A program made the translations under genes and the position numbers. Below the pieces are notes generated by a model. The model worked only from the letters and a program-made list of their open reading frames with translations, searched no databases and had not been told where the DNA came from. A stretch of DNA of 64,000 nucleotides from Nitrococcus mobilis (lineage in GTDB: Bacteria > Pseudomonadota > Gammaproteobacteria > Nitrococcales > Nitrococcaceae): the NCBI GenBank assembly GCA_024102725.1, contig JAGFJL010000123.1, positions 16,322 through 80,321 of the forward strand, in the 5' to 3' direction. Below are positions 20,457-28,745 of the stretch, piece after piece (the stretch's first letter is position 1; each line of letters opens with the position of its first letter).

Positions 20457-21842
20457 TCACCAAGCTGTTATCTCACGCAGCGGATCCAGCGCCAGATCGA
20501 TCAACCGCCGCTTGCGTACCACGATCTCGGCCGTGCCGCTCATACCGTAGCGCAGCGGAACCTGCGTGCTACCTACGGCGAAAAAGTCCCGCTGCAACCC
20601 GATACGGCCTTCGTAAGTCGGCTGCTTGTTTTGCGAATTCGCACTAGCCGTCGGAGAAATATACTCCAACGTCCCCTCGATCAAGCCGTAGCGCTGGTAG
20701 GGAAAGGCAGCAAACTTCAGCTTGGCCGGCATACCCTCTTGCAAAAAGGCCCGGTCCGTCTCCTCGATGGCCACCCGCAGCACCGGGCGCGCGTCGGCCG
20801 GTGCGATGCTCGCGATGGGCTGCGTCGCGACTACTTTGTCTCCCGGCTGGGTCAGCGCCAATCTCGTAATCACACCGGCGACGGGTGCGCGCACCAGCAG
20901 CAGATTCTCCTCATCGATGTCATCGAAGCTGACCCTGGCCGCCCCTTCGGCGGTTGCGCGCGCGATGCGCAGCTGCAGTTGCCCTTCATTTTCCAGGGTG
21001 GCCAACTCAAGCTTCTTTTGCGCATACTGGGTGCGCAGGCTCAAGAGTTTCTCTGATGTCTGCTGGACCTCCGCCTGACTGCTTTGGTACACCTTGCTCA
21101 AATCGACCTCGAACTGCGCCAGCTCGGCTCTGGCCAAATCATAGGCGGCTTGTTTGGCCATATACTCGCGGCGCTTGGCGTCCACTTGCTGGCGCGAGAG
21201 GCCACCACCGCCCGGCGAGCGGTATAGACGCTCATACTTTTCGAGCTCCGCACGCGCGTAGTCGCGTTCGTTTTTTGCCTCTTTCAGTTGCGTGCGCGCC
21301 TTACCGAGCCGGATGCGCTGCTCCTCGCCAAGCTTGGCGATGGCTTGGTTGACGCGCCTATCGTGCAACCGCTGGGCTTGGTCGATTTGAACCTGCAGTA
21401 GGTTGAGCTGCTGTTCTAGGACACGGATACGGTCCGGGAGCAATTCGTGTTGCTGCTGGGCATCGGTCAGCTTCAACTTAGCTTGCAGGGCCTGGGTCGC
21501 GAGCTGAATGGCATTGACGGCTTCGACCCGGGCCAGGATGTCGCCTTTGGCAACGGGCATTCCCTCTGCAAGATAGATATTGACCAGCTCACCATCGACC
21601 GGCGAGTAAATGCGGCGCTCCTCCGCATCGGGTCCAAGCACACCGCCGGCCTGGACGATGACATCGGCATGGCCGATAAAAGACCAGGCGGCACCCGCCA
21701 GCAGCAGCGCAAAAAGCAATAAAATCAATGCCCGGGTCAAGCGTGACGGCTCGGAGGAGAGAATCGTGATTCCTTCGGCACTGTGATCTTCCAGAGCATC
21801 CTGTAAACGCGGCTGGTAAGGCTCAGGCCTTTTATCGCTCAT
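20457..21842 (-). CDS. HlyD-family membrane fusion (adaptor) protein
   Basis: 461 residues. One N-terminal membrane segment (about 33-52, ALILLLFALLLAGAAWSFIG), then the split biotinyl-lipoyl domain (about 60-100 and 310-345), a long alpha-helical coiled-coil hairpin rich in Gln/Arg/Leu (about 110-290), and a C-terminal beta domain ending in RYGMSGTAEIVVRKRRLIDL. This is the periplasmic bridge between the ABC exporter and an outer-membrane factor. Its start overlaps the end of the FHA gene by 11 bases. Confidence 0.92.
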   Translation of the reverse strand: MSDKRPEPYQPRLQDALEDHSAEGITILSSEPSRLTRALILLLFALLLAGAAWSFIGHADVIVQAGGVLGPDAEERRIYSPVDGELVNIYLAEGMPVAKGDILARVEAVNAIQLATQALQAKLKLTDAQQQHELLPDRIRVLEQQLNLLQVQIDQAQRLHDRRVNQAIAKLGEEQRIRLGKARTQLKEAKNERDYARAELEKYERLYRSPGGGGLSRQQVDAKRREYMAKQAAYDLARAELAQFEVDLSKVYQSSQAEVQQTSEKLLSLRTQYAQKKLELATLENEGQLQLRIARATAEGAARVSFDDIDEENLLLVRAPVAGVITRLALTQPGDKVVATQPIASIAPADARPVLRVAIEETDRAFLQEGMPAKLKFAAFPYQRYGLIEGTLEYISPTASANSQNKQPTYEGRIGLQRDFFAVGSTQVPLRYGMSGTAEIVVRKRRLIDLALDPLREITAW

Positions 21843-24237
21843 CGTTAACCGCCTCCAACGGGCCCGGCAGCAGCTCCAACTTGGCCTTCAACAACGAGGC
21901 ATTCATTACGATGCGCATGTCCTCGAGCCACTGGCGCTGACGTTTGATCTCGGCGAATAGGTTCTCGTAGAGCTGTTGAGCCGGCGCTGGAGCGGCCTTC
22001 CGGAGCAGCACATAGGTGTGCATCATGCGGCTCGCCTGCTCAAAGGCACGCGAGAGCAGGCCAGCCTGGCGCCGGAAGGCAGCCGAGACGGCATCCTCCA
22101 GACGCAGCAAGCCATCGATGCCACCCTTGGCCTGATAGCGCGCCCAGTCCTTACTGGCCTGTTGGAATTGGTGCTGCACGTCAAGCAGCGCCTGTGCCCG
22201 ATAAGTCTGAAAATCAGCCTCGAGGGCGCGGTGCATATGCGCGTCACCGACCGAATCCAGACGGTTATAGAAGGCGAGCAGCCTCTGTCCGTAGTCTGCG
22301 CTGTCTCGGGCTTGCTGCAACGCGCGGTAATCTTTCAACACCCTTTTATAGCGCTGCAACCGTTGCTGCGCCACCTCGCTCCACGGCCGGCCGGCAAGCC
22401 CCTGCAGCAGCTCGAAGGCATGGTCCCAATCACCCTCGGCCCAGGCGCGCTCCGCTTTTTCATACTCTGCGGCGAGCTCGGCCGGCGGGAGCTTTACGGC
22501 GATTTGCGCCTGCGCCGCTTCGCGAAACAACGGCGTCGCGAATTGGCCTTGCAGCGTCAACCGCAGCGCCCCATCGAGGTCCTGCTGGCGAATCGCCGTC
22601 TGAATCGCCTGCCAACGCTCCAGATCCAACCATACCCGTTGCATACCGCCGATACGCGGATATTGGCTCTGAAACGCCTTGAGCACGTCCGTCAATTCGC
22701 CCGCGCGATCGGCCGCCAGATCATTCCGAATGGTTTGCCTAAGCTGCGCAATCGCATGCAAATAGCTCGATTTTTCGTTTTGCAGGCCCGCCAAGTGGCT
22801 TGCCACGCGTGCCCCCACGGGCCGGCATTCGGGCACATAGTCCATAAGCCGGGTCAGCCGATTCCGATGGCCACGGGGGTCGTTCTCCCACCACTCGACC
22901 AATTCGCTGATCAACGCCTCGTCGTGGAAGATGACGATTGGGGCTTGCGGGCCACCGCGTTCGGCTATGAAACGCTCCAAACGGCTGGCCCATTCGAGCA
23001 GGGCCAGCATCTTCCGCGCATCGTCATTGAACCGGCTCAATCGAGCGGCGGATACGAGAATCTGCTCAGCCCCCTTGAAATCGCCGTTCTCCAACCGTGC
23101 CATCCAGGCGGGCGCCACCTGTTTAGCTATCGACTCCGTGCCGAGTAAACTGATCCGCTCGTTATCAGGATGCGCCGCCAGGTAGCGCTCGGCCATTGCG
23201 GCGCTGTCGGCATAGCGCTGCTCGGCCATGAGTTCATGGATGGTGCGCTCGGGGCTGCCTTTGAGATAAAAACCCAACGCGAGCGCCACCGTCAGCAATC
23301 CGCCGGCGGGCAGAAGCCAGAGCCAGCGGCGTTTCGGACGACTCGGCTGATCATCGGTAAAGGCCTGTTTGAGCTCGGCCGAGAAAATGCGCACTCGCCC
23401 GAACAACCCCTCGCGTCGCGGCTTGCCGACGCTTCGCTTGGCCTTGGCAAGCGCCGGGTCGTCCGCGGCGGCCTCATCAGTATCGCCCGGAGCACCGACC
23501 TCCGGACAGAACGCATCGAGGAAGGAGTCCGCCGCTGAGACGAAAATGGTTCCCGGCTCTTGACTGAACGCTTCGGCCGCCACCGGCCCTAACTCCACAC
23601 GATAGCTGAAAAATTTGCCTCCGAAGGCGATACTTGCGTGATCTTCGAGCCGAGCGCCGGCCGCCAAGCGCTGCCCGTCCAGGAAAGTCCCGTTAGTACT
23701 GCCCAGATCCTCGACATACAGGCCGCTTTGCTGCCGAAAGATCAGCGCATGACGGCGGGATATATAGCGGCTCTCCTCGGGAAAGTGCGTCTTGTAGCCT
23801 GAAAATACGCCCACATCCTTGCCGATCAGGAAAGGAAAGTGATCGATGACAATGGACTCAAGCGGCGTGTTCTCAGACGTCGGCACGAGGACCAATGTCA
23901 ATGGCGCCGCGCCGGGCTCGGGCCGCTGTGGCTCGGAAATTTCGATTCGGAAGCAAATCTGCCCTGCAAAACACAGCTCGTCGCCATCCTGCAGAGCCAC
24001 CGCGCGCTTATGCACTGCCCGGCGATTGACGGTCGTGCCACCACGACTGCCGAGATCAACCACATGCAGCGTATCCTGCTGGCGGAACAGCTTCGCGTGG
24101 CTCGCCGACAGCCCTACGGCCGCCCCATCAGGAAGCGCGGCAAAAGGTGCCTCGTTACGACCGACGGTAAAGAGATCGTCACGCACGACGATCTCTCCGA
24201 GCTCTGGATGAGACAGCGGCTTGAGCGTGAATTTCAT
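21832..24237 (-). CDS. Membrane protein with two FHA domains and a large helical C-terminal region
   Basis: 801 residues. FHA 1 (about 10-100: SASHAKLF, DLGSRGGTTVN) and FHA 2 (about 125-215: SRYISRRHALIF, DLGSTNGTFLDG) carry the phospho-threonine-binding core residues, FHA 2 the better preserved. A cytoplasmic linker leads to one membrane segment (about 305-325, WLWLLPAGGLLTVALALGFY), followed by some 475 residues of TPR-like helices, probably periplasmic. Nothing in the family predicts a catalytic role. Within an export operon it may link threonine phosphorylation to exporter assembly or activity (inference); no Ser/Thr kinase is in the window. Confidence 0.85.
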   Translation of the reverse strand: MKFTLKPLSHPELGEIVVRDDLFTVGRNEAPFAALPDGAAVGLSASHAKLFRQQDTLHVVDLGSRGGTTVNRRAVHKRAVALQDGDELCFAGQICFRIEISEPQRPEPGAAPLTLVLVPTSENTPLESIVIDHFPFLIGKDVGVFSGYKTHFPEESRYISRRHALIFRQQSGLYVEDLGSTNGTFLDGQRLAAGARLEDHASIAFGGKFFSYRVELGPVAAEAFSQEPGTIFVSAADSFLDAFCPEVGAPGDTDEAAADDPALAKAKRSVGKPRREGLFGRVRIFSAELKQAFTDDQPSRPKRRWLWLLPAGGLLTVALALGFYLKGSPERTIHELMAEQRYADSAAMAERYLAAHPDNERISLLGTESIAKQVAPAWMARLENGDFKGAEQILVSAARLSRFNDDARKMLALLEWASRLERFIAERGGPQAPIVIFHDEALISELVEWWENDPRGHRNRLTRLMDYVPECRPVGARVASHLAGLQNEKSSYLHAIAQLRQTIRNDLAADRAGELTDVLKAFQSQYPRIGGMQRVWLDLERWQAIQTAIRQQDLDGALRLTLQGQFATPLFREAAQAQIAVKLPPAELAAEYEKAERAWAEGDWDHAFELLQGLAGRPWSEVAQQRLQRYKRVLKDYRALQQARDSADYGQRLLAFYNRLDSVGDAHMHRALEADFQTYRAQALLDVQHQFQQASKDWARYQAKGGIDGLLRLEDAVSAAFRRQAGLLSRAFEQASRMMHTYVLLRKAAPAPAQQLYENLFAEIKRQRQWLEDMRIVMNASLLKAKLELLPGPLEAVNDER

Positions 24238-24273
24238 AGCCGACCCACCCCCAAACGGCGCGCTCGGGGGCTG

Positions 24274-25752
24274 TTACTCCTGCAGCGTTTTGGAGACGAG
24301 TTCCGAGGGCCAACCGCCTCCCAACGCCTTGTACAAGGTGATGGTGTCGCTGAGAATCTGCTGATGTAACGTAAGCCGCAGCAGTTCGGCCGACAACAGC
24401 CTGCGCTGCGATTCAAAAACCTGCAGCTGCGAGACCAGACCCATCTCAAGCTGGGCCCGAACCTGTGCGTTGACGGTTCTGAGATCCTCAAGCTGATCCT
24501 TGAGCGCTTGCATCTGCCTCTTACGAAAAGCCAAGCTCACTAGAGCGTTTTCGACTTCCTCGTAAGCCGTGATAACGGTCCTTCGGTATTGCTCCGCTGC
24601 AATTTTGGCGCGCGCCTCGTTGACATTAACGTTCGCCTTGAGCGAGGCATCGAAGATCGGCACGTTAATGGCCGGTGCGAGCCCCAACGTGAAGCCTTTG
24701 AGCAATGATGACAGCACGCTGCTTACGACCCCACCATTGGCTGTCAGGCTAAAGGATGGTAAGCGAGCGAGCCGCGCCTGTCCGACCAGATTATAGGCCT
24801 GCAGCACGCGATACTCGGCGGCAATGATATCCGGCCGGCGCGAGAGCAAATCGGCTGGCAGCCCGGCCGGGACATCGGGTACGTGCACACGCTCGAGCTG
24901 CCCCACGACTGGCACCTTGAGCTCACCGGCCGGCGTACCGAGCAGCGTAGCCAGCTGGTTCTCCGCGACCCGGCGCTGGCGCTCGAACTCCAGCAGCAGC
25001 TGCTGCAGATCGCTGACCTCGGCGCGCTGCTGCAGCACCGTGGTCCGCGCTACCAGCCCATCCCGATATTGTCTCTCATAGATCGCCAGAATCTGCCGGT
25101 TCTTTACCAGGAACTTGTGCTGCTGGCCGCGCTGCTCATCGAGTTGGCGGATCAAAAAGTAAATACTGGCAACATCGGAGGCAAGCGTCAGGTAACCGGC
25201 ACGCCAGTCCGCCTGCGAAGCACGCAAGGCCGCCTGCTGAGCCTCGACCCCCTTGCGCAGCTTACCCCAGATGTCGATCTCCCAGTTCAAGGCGCCACGC
25301 GCACTGTACTGGTGGGTGGTGCTCGGATCGGCGAATTCCCCTGGGAGGATCTCAACACGAGAACGGGTCACGCTTGCCTGCGTCGTCGCAGCCACGGTCG
25401 GCAACCTCGTTGCCTGCGCCTGCCCCACGGCGGCGCGCGCTTCCGCGATGCGCCCGGCCAGGATCCTGAGGTCTATGCCCTGCGCAACGGCTTGCCGAAT
25501 GAGACCATCAAGATAAGGATCCCGAAAACCGCGCCACCAGCCGGGTTGAATGGTGTTGGCAGCAACAATCCCGGCGGGATGCGCCGACCAGATCGGCTTG
25601 TTCGGCGCCTGCGGGATCGTGTATTCGGGGCCGAAAAAGCTACTGCAAGCACTGAGCAGGCCAAGGCTCATCCCGACAAAAAGAGCGCGGCAGGCGTTTA
25701 TCGACGGCCGTTCGGCGCATTCATTGCCGATTTTCGAGCGCTGGACCCGCAT
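24274..25752 (-). CDS. NodT-family outer membrane factor lipoprotein (TolC-like)
   Basis: 492 residues. The lipobox LGLLSACSS gives a lipidated Cys near residue 36, then the NodT-type start of the mature chain (GPEYTIPQAPNKPIW, GWWRGFRDPYLDGLI). Two homologous repeats of long helices and strands follow (about 70-270 and 280-490), with FERQRRVAENQLATLLG and YRVLQAYNLVGQARLARLPS. It provides the trimeric outer-membrane channel. Gene order with HlyD and the ABC exporter indicates a complete type I-like secretion path. The start is the first Met of the frame; the N-terminus is long and could be shorter. Confidence 0.9.
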   Translation of the reverse strand: MRVQRSKIGNECAERPSINACRALFVGMSLGLLSACSSFFGPEYTIPQAPNKPIWSAHPAGIVAANTIQPGWWRGFRDPYLDGLIRQAVAQGIDLRILAGRIAEARAAVGQAQATRLPTVAATTQASVTRSRVEILPGEFADPSTTHQYSARGALNWEIDIWGKLRKGVEAQQAALRASQADWRAGYLTLASDVASIYFLIRQLDEQRGQQHKFLVKNRQILAIYERQYRDGLVARTTVLQQRAEVSDLQQLLLEFERQRRVAENQLATLLGTPAGELKVPVVGQLERVHVPDVPAGLPADLLSRRPDIIAAEYRVLQAYNLVGQARLARLPSFSLTANGGVVSSVLSSLLKGFTLGLAPAINVPIFDASLKANVNVNEARAKIAAEQYRRTVITAYEEVENALVSLAFRKRQMQALKDQLEDLRTVNAQVRAQLEMGLVSQLQVFESQRRLLSAELLRLTLHQQILSDTITLYKALGGGWPSELVSKTLQE

Positions 25753-25893
25753 GTCTGGTGGCCCTCTTCAAAGCCTACCGCCCCAGGTATAAAAGGGCTG
25801 CTATGGATTCGTTTTCCTAAAGTCTGGTACATGCGGCTCAGCGGTCAATGCGGCGCGTGCGCAAAACGGAGCGCCGCATCCGCCGCCGCGCAA

Positions 25894-26196
25894 TCAGCCC
25901 ATTTGACTCTGAACGATGACGGCATTTTGTTCGATTCGGTTGTTGTCGCCGATGGCCAGCGCCGTTTGCTGGACAAAGGCATACTGTACCTGAGAGGCAC
26001 CCGCGCCGAGCGCCAGAGTCTGCGCAAAAGCAAACGGCAAAGGAAACCGGCGAGCGAACTTCTGCAGCATGCGCTGCATCGAATATTGACGAGCAAGGGC
26101 CCCAAACAGGGCGCTACTGCCCCCTACAACGTGCCGCCGTGCTTGCCGGTCCAGGGTTTTCTCGGCACTGAGGTCTTGGATCGTGAGTGCTGACAT
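25894..26196 (-). CDS. Double-glycine leader peptide 2 (100 aa), probable secreted substrate
   Basis: ATG 26196 has AGGAGAG about seven bases upstream, so the longer frame is rejected. Residues 1-26 form the leader: MSALTIQDLSAEKTLDRQA, then a basic stretch ending VVGG. The predicted core has 74 residues: an amphipathic, basic middle (SMQRMLQKFARRFPLPFAF) and a Gln/Asn-patterned C-terminal module (residues 69-100) homologous to peptide 1. There is no cysteine in it. Cleavage after GG by the C39 domain encoded downstream is inferred from the family. It lies between peptide 1 and the outer-membrane-factor gene. Confidence 0.85.
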   Translation of the reverse strand: MSALTIQDLSAEKTLDRQARRHVVGGSSALFGALARQYSMQRMLQKFARRFPLPFAFAQTLALGAGASQVQYAFVQQTALAIGDNNRIEQNAVIVQSQMG

Positions 26197-26275
26197 GATG
26201 CTCTCTCCTGTGAGTACCTCGCCAAAGTAGGCGGGGGTTGTTGCAGGAAACCCCCGCCGATTTGGGGCGGGACGT

Positions 26276-26527
26276 TCAGACGCGCTGGCCTTGACCAATG
26301 ACTCCGTTTGCACCGAATGGTTTCAAATCACCCAACCCAACCACCGTATTGTTGATGACGGCGACCTGAATCTGCGGAGTAATAGTTTGGTTTAGAACGA
26401 TGGGAGACTGAGAAGGCTTGAAATATCCATACTCCCAACCGCCCTTCACGCCACCTTTCACTCGCCGGCTCGCCTGCCGGTCCAACGCTTTGGTCGCGCT
26501 CAGGTCACGGATCATAATGCTCGCCAT
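26276..26527 (-). CDS. Double-glycine leader peptide 1 (83 aa), first gene of the export operon
   Basis: ATG 26527 has AAGGAG eight bases upstream; the GTG at 26536 would touch that site and is rejected. The leader (residues 1-26) reads MASIMIRDLSATKALDRQA then SRRVKGG. A second VKGG follows at residues 27-30, so cleavage could also be after residue 30. The core (about 57 residues) has WEYGYFKP and then a 32-residue C-terminal module (52-83) that aligns without gaps to peptide 2. No Cys. It is about 65 bases downstream of the predicted sigma54 start site. Confidence 0.87.
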   Translation of the reverse strand: MASIMIRDLSATKALDRQASRRVKGGVKGGWEYGYFKPSQSPIVLNQTITPQIQVAVINNTVVGLGDLKPFGANGVIGQGQRV

Positions 26528-26572
26528 ATCTTGCACTCCTTCCTAACTGTCGATTGCAGAGGGTCTTCATTC

Positions 26573-26594
26573 CGAGAGCAACACTCTCGTTGCT
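26573..26594. promoter_or_regulatory. Nested inverted repeats at the predicted transcript 5' end
   Basis: CGAGAG-caaca-CTCTCG (26573-26589) and AGCAAC-actctc-GTTGCT (26577-26594) overlap, each a perfect 6-bp repeat. They cover the predicted start site of the peptide operon, so they could be a mutually exclusive RNA hairpin pair in the leader or an operator. No function is shown by sequence alone. Confidence 0.4.
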
Positions 26595-26601
26595 TAATAT
26601 T

Positions 26602-26618
26602 ATGCAATTTACCTGCCA
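26602..26618 (-). promoter_or_regulatory. Sigma54 (-24/-12) promoter of the peptide-export operon
   Basis: On the minus strand the site reads TGGCAGGTAAATTGCAT. It has GG and GC ten bases apart and matches the TGGCAC-N5-TTGCA consensus at all but one of the strongly conserved positions. The start of transcription would be near 26592, 65 bases before peptide 1. The operon it serves ends with a sigma54 activator gene. Confidence 0.8.
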
Positions 26619-26661
26619 CACGTTCCGAAAGACGGAAATTTAAAGCATATATATGATTTTT

Positions 26662-26674
26662 AATCAATTAATTG
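26662..26674 (+). promoter_or_regulatory. IHF-like site upstream of the sigma54 promoter
   Basis: AATCAATTAATTG matches the IHF consensus WATCAANNNNTTR fully. It lies about 70-82 bases upstream of the predicted start site, the usual place for IHF-assisted DNA bending at sigma54 promoters, and in a locally AT-rich stretch (also CATATATATG at 26646-26655). Confidence 0.55.
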
Positions 26675-26762
26675 CAGGACCGAGATCACGACGAGCCACC
26701 GGGAAGTACCCTGACCAATCAAAAAACATTTTCTATTAACGAACTTTTCCTGTCGAAAGAGT

Positions 26763-26776
26763 TGTCTTAAAAGACA
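26763..26776. promoter_or_regulatory. Palindrome, candidate upstream activator site
   Basis: TGTCTT-AA-AAGACA is a perfect 6-bp inverted repeat about 170-185 bases upstream of the predicted sigma54 start site, a normal distance for an enhancer-binding-protein site. A second, shorter repeat TTCCG-N5-CGGAA lies right next to the -24 box at 26623-26637. Which, if either, the activator binds is unknown. Confidence 0.4.
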
Positions 26777-26928
26777 CAATTAACCGCAAACCGGTGAACT
26801 GCTCGGCCGGGTTGCCACCCGAGACTCGGTCGCTCGGATAGCCCCGAGATCGATACAGAATCTAGAATTAACGTAGGGCATCTCATGGCCTGCCTGAGCT
26901 CTAGCGGGATGCAATAATCACAAGGGGC

Positions 26929-27708
26929 ATGACGATGGCGCAGATCGTATCGGTACACTCCTACCGAGGCGGAACCGGCAAGAGCAACATCACAGCGAAC
27001 CTCGCCTTCCTGCTGGCAAAACGAGGACAGCGTATTGCCGTGTTGGACACGGACATCCAATCGCCCGGCGTTCACTTGATCTTCGGTATCGAACCCGAGC
27101 GTATGGTCTACACCCTCTCCGATTTCGTATTCGGCAAATGCGAGCTGGCTGAAACGGTCTACGACATCGATCACAACTGCGGTTTGGCTGATTCAGCCGG
27201 CAAACTCTATTTGTTACCCTCCAGCCTGGCGGTGGACGACATATCCCGCGTGGTTGGCGAAGGCTATGATGTCCACTGCTTTAGCAGGGAGTTCAAGCAG
27301 CTCATCGCCGAGTTGCAGCTCGATTTCCTGTTTCTAGACACGCATCCGGGGCTCAACCGGGAAACCCTGCTCACCGCCGCCATCTCCGATCAATTACTGA
27401 TCCTGCTGCGGCCAGACAAACAGGACTATCATGGAACCGCGGTCCTACTGGAGGTCGCAAGCCGTCTGCAGGTGCCTAACATTTATCTGGTGGTCAACAA
27501 GGTGGCCGAACGCGTTGATCCGGAAACGATGCGCAGCCAGATTCGTTCAGCCTATGGCTATGAAGTGATCGGTATTCTGCCTTTGGACGCCACGATGGCG
27601 ATACTCGGCAGCCGGGAACTGTTCGTCGGATGCCAGCCACAGCATCCGCTGACCAAAGAGCTGATCACCATCGCTGCACGTCTTATGAGCGGCGGAAATG
27701 CATGCTAA
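26929..27708 (+). CDS. ParA/MinD-like P-loop ATPase
   Basis: 259 residues. The deviant Walker A reads YRGGTGKSNITANLA with the signature Lys early in the fold; VLDTDIQSPGVH and DFLFLDTHPGL follow, and NKVAERVDP marks the nucleotide-base contact. The ATPase is not beside parB or minC/E, so a chromosome- or division-site role is unlikely; such orphans often position membrane or secretion machinery. ATG 26929 has AAGGGG just upstream; ATG 26935 is an alternative. It is divergent from the peptide operon and overlaps the patatin gene by seven bases. Confidence 0.85.
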   Translation: MTMAQIVSVHSYRGGTGKSNITANLAFLLAKRGQRIAVLDTDIQSPGVHLIFGIEPERMVYTLSDFVFGKCELAETVYDIDHNCGLADSAGKLYLLPSSLAVDDISRVVGEGYDVHCFSREFKQLIAELQLDFLFLDTHPGLNRETLLTAAISDQLLILLRPDKQDYHGTAVLLEVASRLQVPNIYLVVNKVAERVDPETMRSQIRSAYGYEVIGILPLDATMAILGSRELFVGCQPQHPLTKELITIAARLMSGGNAC

Positions 27709-28745
27709 CCACAGGAAACCGCAAACGCCCGGGCCGAATCTGGCCATCCCGCAGCCGGGACATGGCCGCAGCAAATAGTCTCGATCGTCAAAAGCCGATC
27801 GAATCGCAACTGGAAGCGGAGGACTACAGCACGCTGCACCGGCTGGCAACGGCCGGCGAACATCGCCTGGTCGTCTCACTCGGAGGTGGCGCCACCGCGG
27901 GATTGTGCGGCAACATCGCCCTTACCCGCCTGCTTGAAGAGCTGGGCCTTAAACAGCATATTAGCGAGCTTTGGGGAACCAGCGCTGGCGCAATCGTCGG
28001 GGGAAGCTGGACTACCGGCACCACCGCCGCCGAGATGCTCGCCACAATCCGTAATCTCAACTCCAAAGATACGGTCGACCTATGCCACGCGGCCATCTTG
28101 CGCTCCTTGCTGCTCCGCCCGTTCGGACGATTCCTACCCGATGGCCTCATCCAAGGCCGACGGCTTGCTTTGTTGATCGATGCAGGTCTGAAGGTCAAAG
28201 ACTTTCAAAGCTGTACCATCCCGTTTCGCTGCATCGCTTGTAGCGACGACGGCCGCAATCGCCGCAAGGTCTTCCGCAAAGGACTGCTGTTACCCGCCAT
28301 CCTCTCCAGCATGAGCCTGCCCGGCATTCTGGCCCCACGGCCTGCGCTCGAGGGCGAGGAATGTGGTTACTACGACGGTGGATTAGTAGAGAAGACCCCC
28401 TTGATCTCGCCGATCGCCGAGCACCTGCGCAGTGGGGACAAGCGCAAGCTCTTGCTGATCGCCACCCATTTCAGCGGCGATGAGCGCCGCAAACCCGCAC
28501 GCGGCTTCATCCACCGCTTCGTGCAGAGCATCTACGCGCTCGAGGAGGCCCTATGGGGGTATCAGCTCAAGGAAGCGCGGCAGCGCTACCGGGACAAAGT
28601 CACCCTCTTGCTCTTGAACCCTCATATTGTCGAACCAACGCTGTTCGATTTCAGCCACGTTACCGAGCATTACCTGCGAGCACGCGAGAATTTCAAGCAT
28701 AAACTGCGCAATGGCTCGCTCGCTTTGACTTTCGGCGCCGACTAG
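27702..28745 (+). CDS. Patatin-like phospholipase family protein
   Basis: 347 residues. The three patatin motifs are present: oxyanion-hole glycine run VVSLGGGATAGLCGN, nucleophile elbow WGTSAGAIVGG (Ser), and the catalytic Asp in YYDGGLVEKTPL. No signal peptide, so a cytoplasmic or membrane-associated lipid acyl hydrolase. ATG 27702 overlaps the ATPase stop (ATGCTAA), with GGCGGA upstream, so the two are coupled. Patatins can be toxins or housekeeping lipases; the coupled ParA-like partner and the export operon suggest a linked job, but nothing proves it. Confidence 0.85.
   Translation: MLTTGNRKRPGRIWPSRSRDMAAANSLDRQKPIESQLEAEDYSTLHRLATAGEHRLVVSLGGGATAGLCGNIALTRLLEELGLKQHISELWGTSAGAIVGGSWTTGTTAAEMLATIRNLNSKDTVDLCHAAILRSLLLRPFGRFLPDGLIQGRRLALLIDAGLKVKDFQSCTIPFRCIACSDDGRNRRKVFRKGLLLPAILSSMSLPGILAPRPALEGEECGYYDGGLVEKTPLISPIAEHLRSGDKRKLLLIATHFSGDERRKPARGFIHRFVQSIYALEEALWGYQLKEARQRYRDKVTLLLLNPHIVEPTLFDFSHVTEHYLRARENFKHKLRNGSLALTFGAD

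Noticed and set aside
25753..25893. Possible attenuator between peptide 2 and the outer-membrane factor gene
   Set aside because: Only a 4-bp stem before TTTT was seen on the minus strand; too weak to list.
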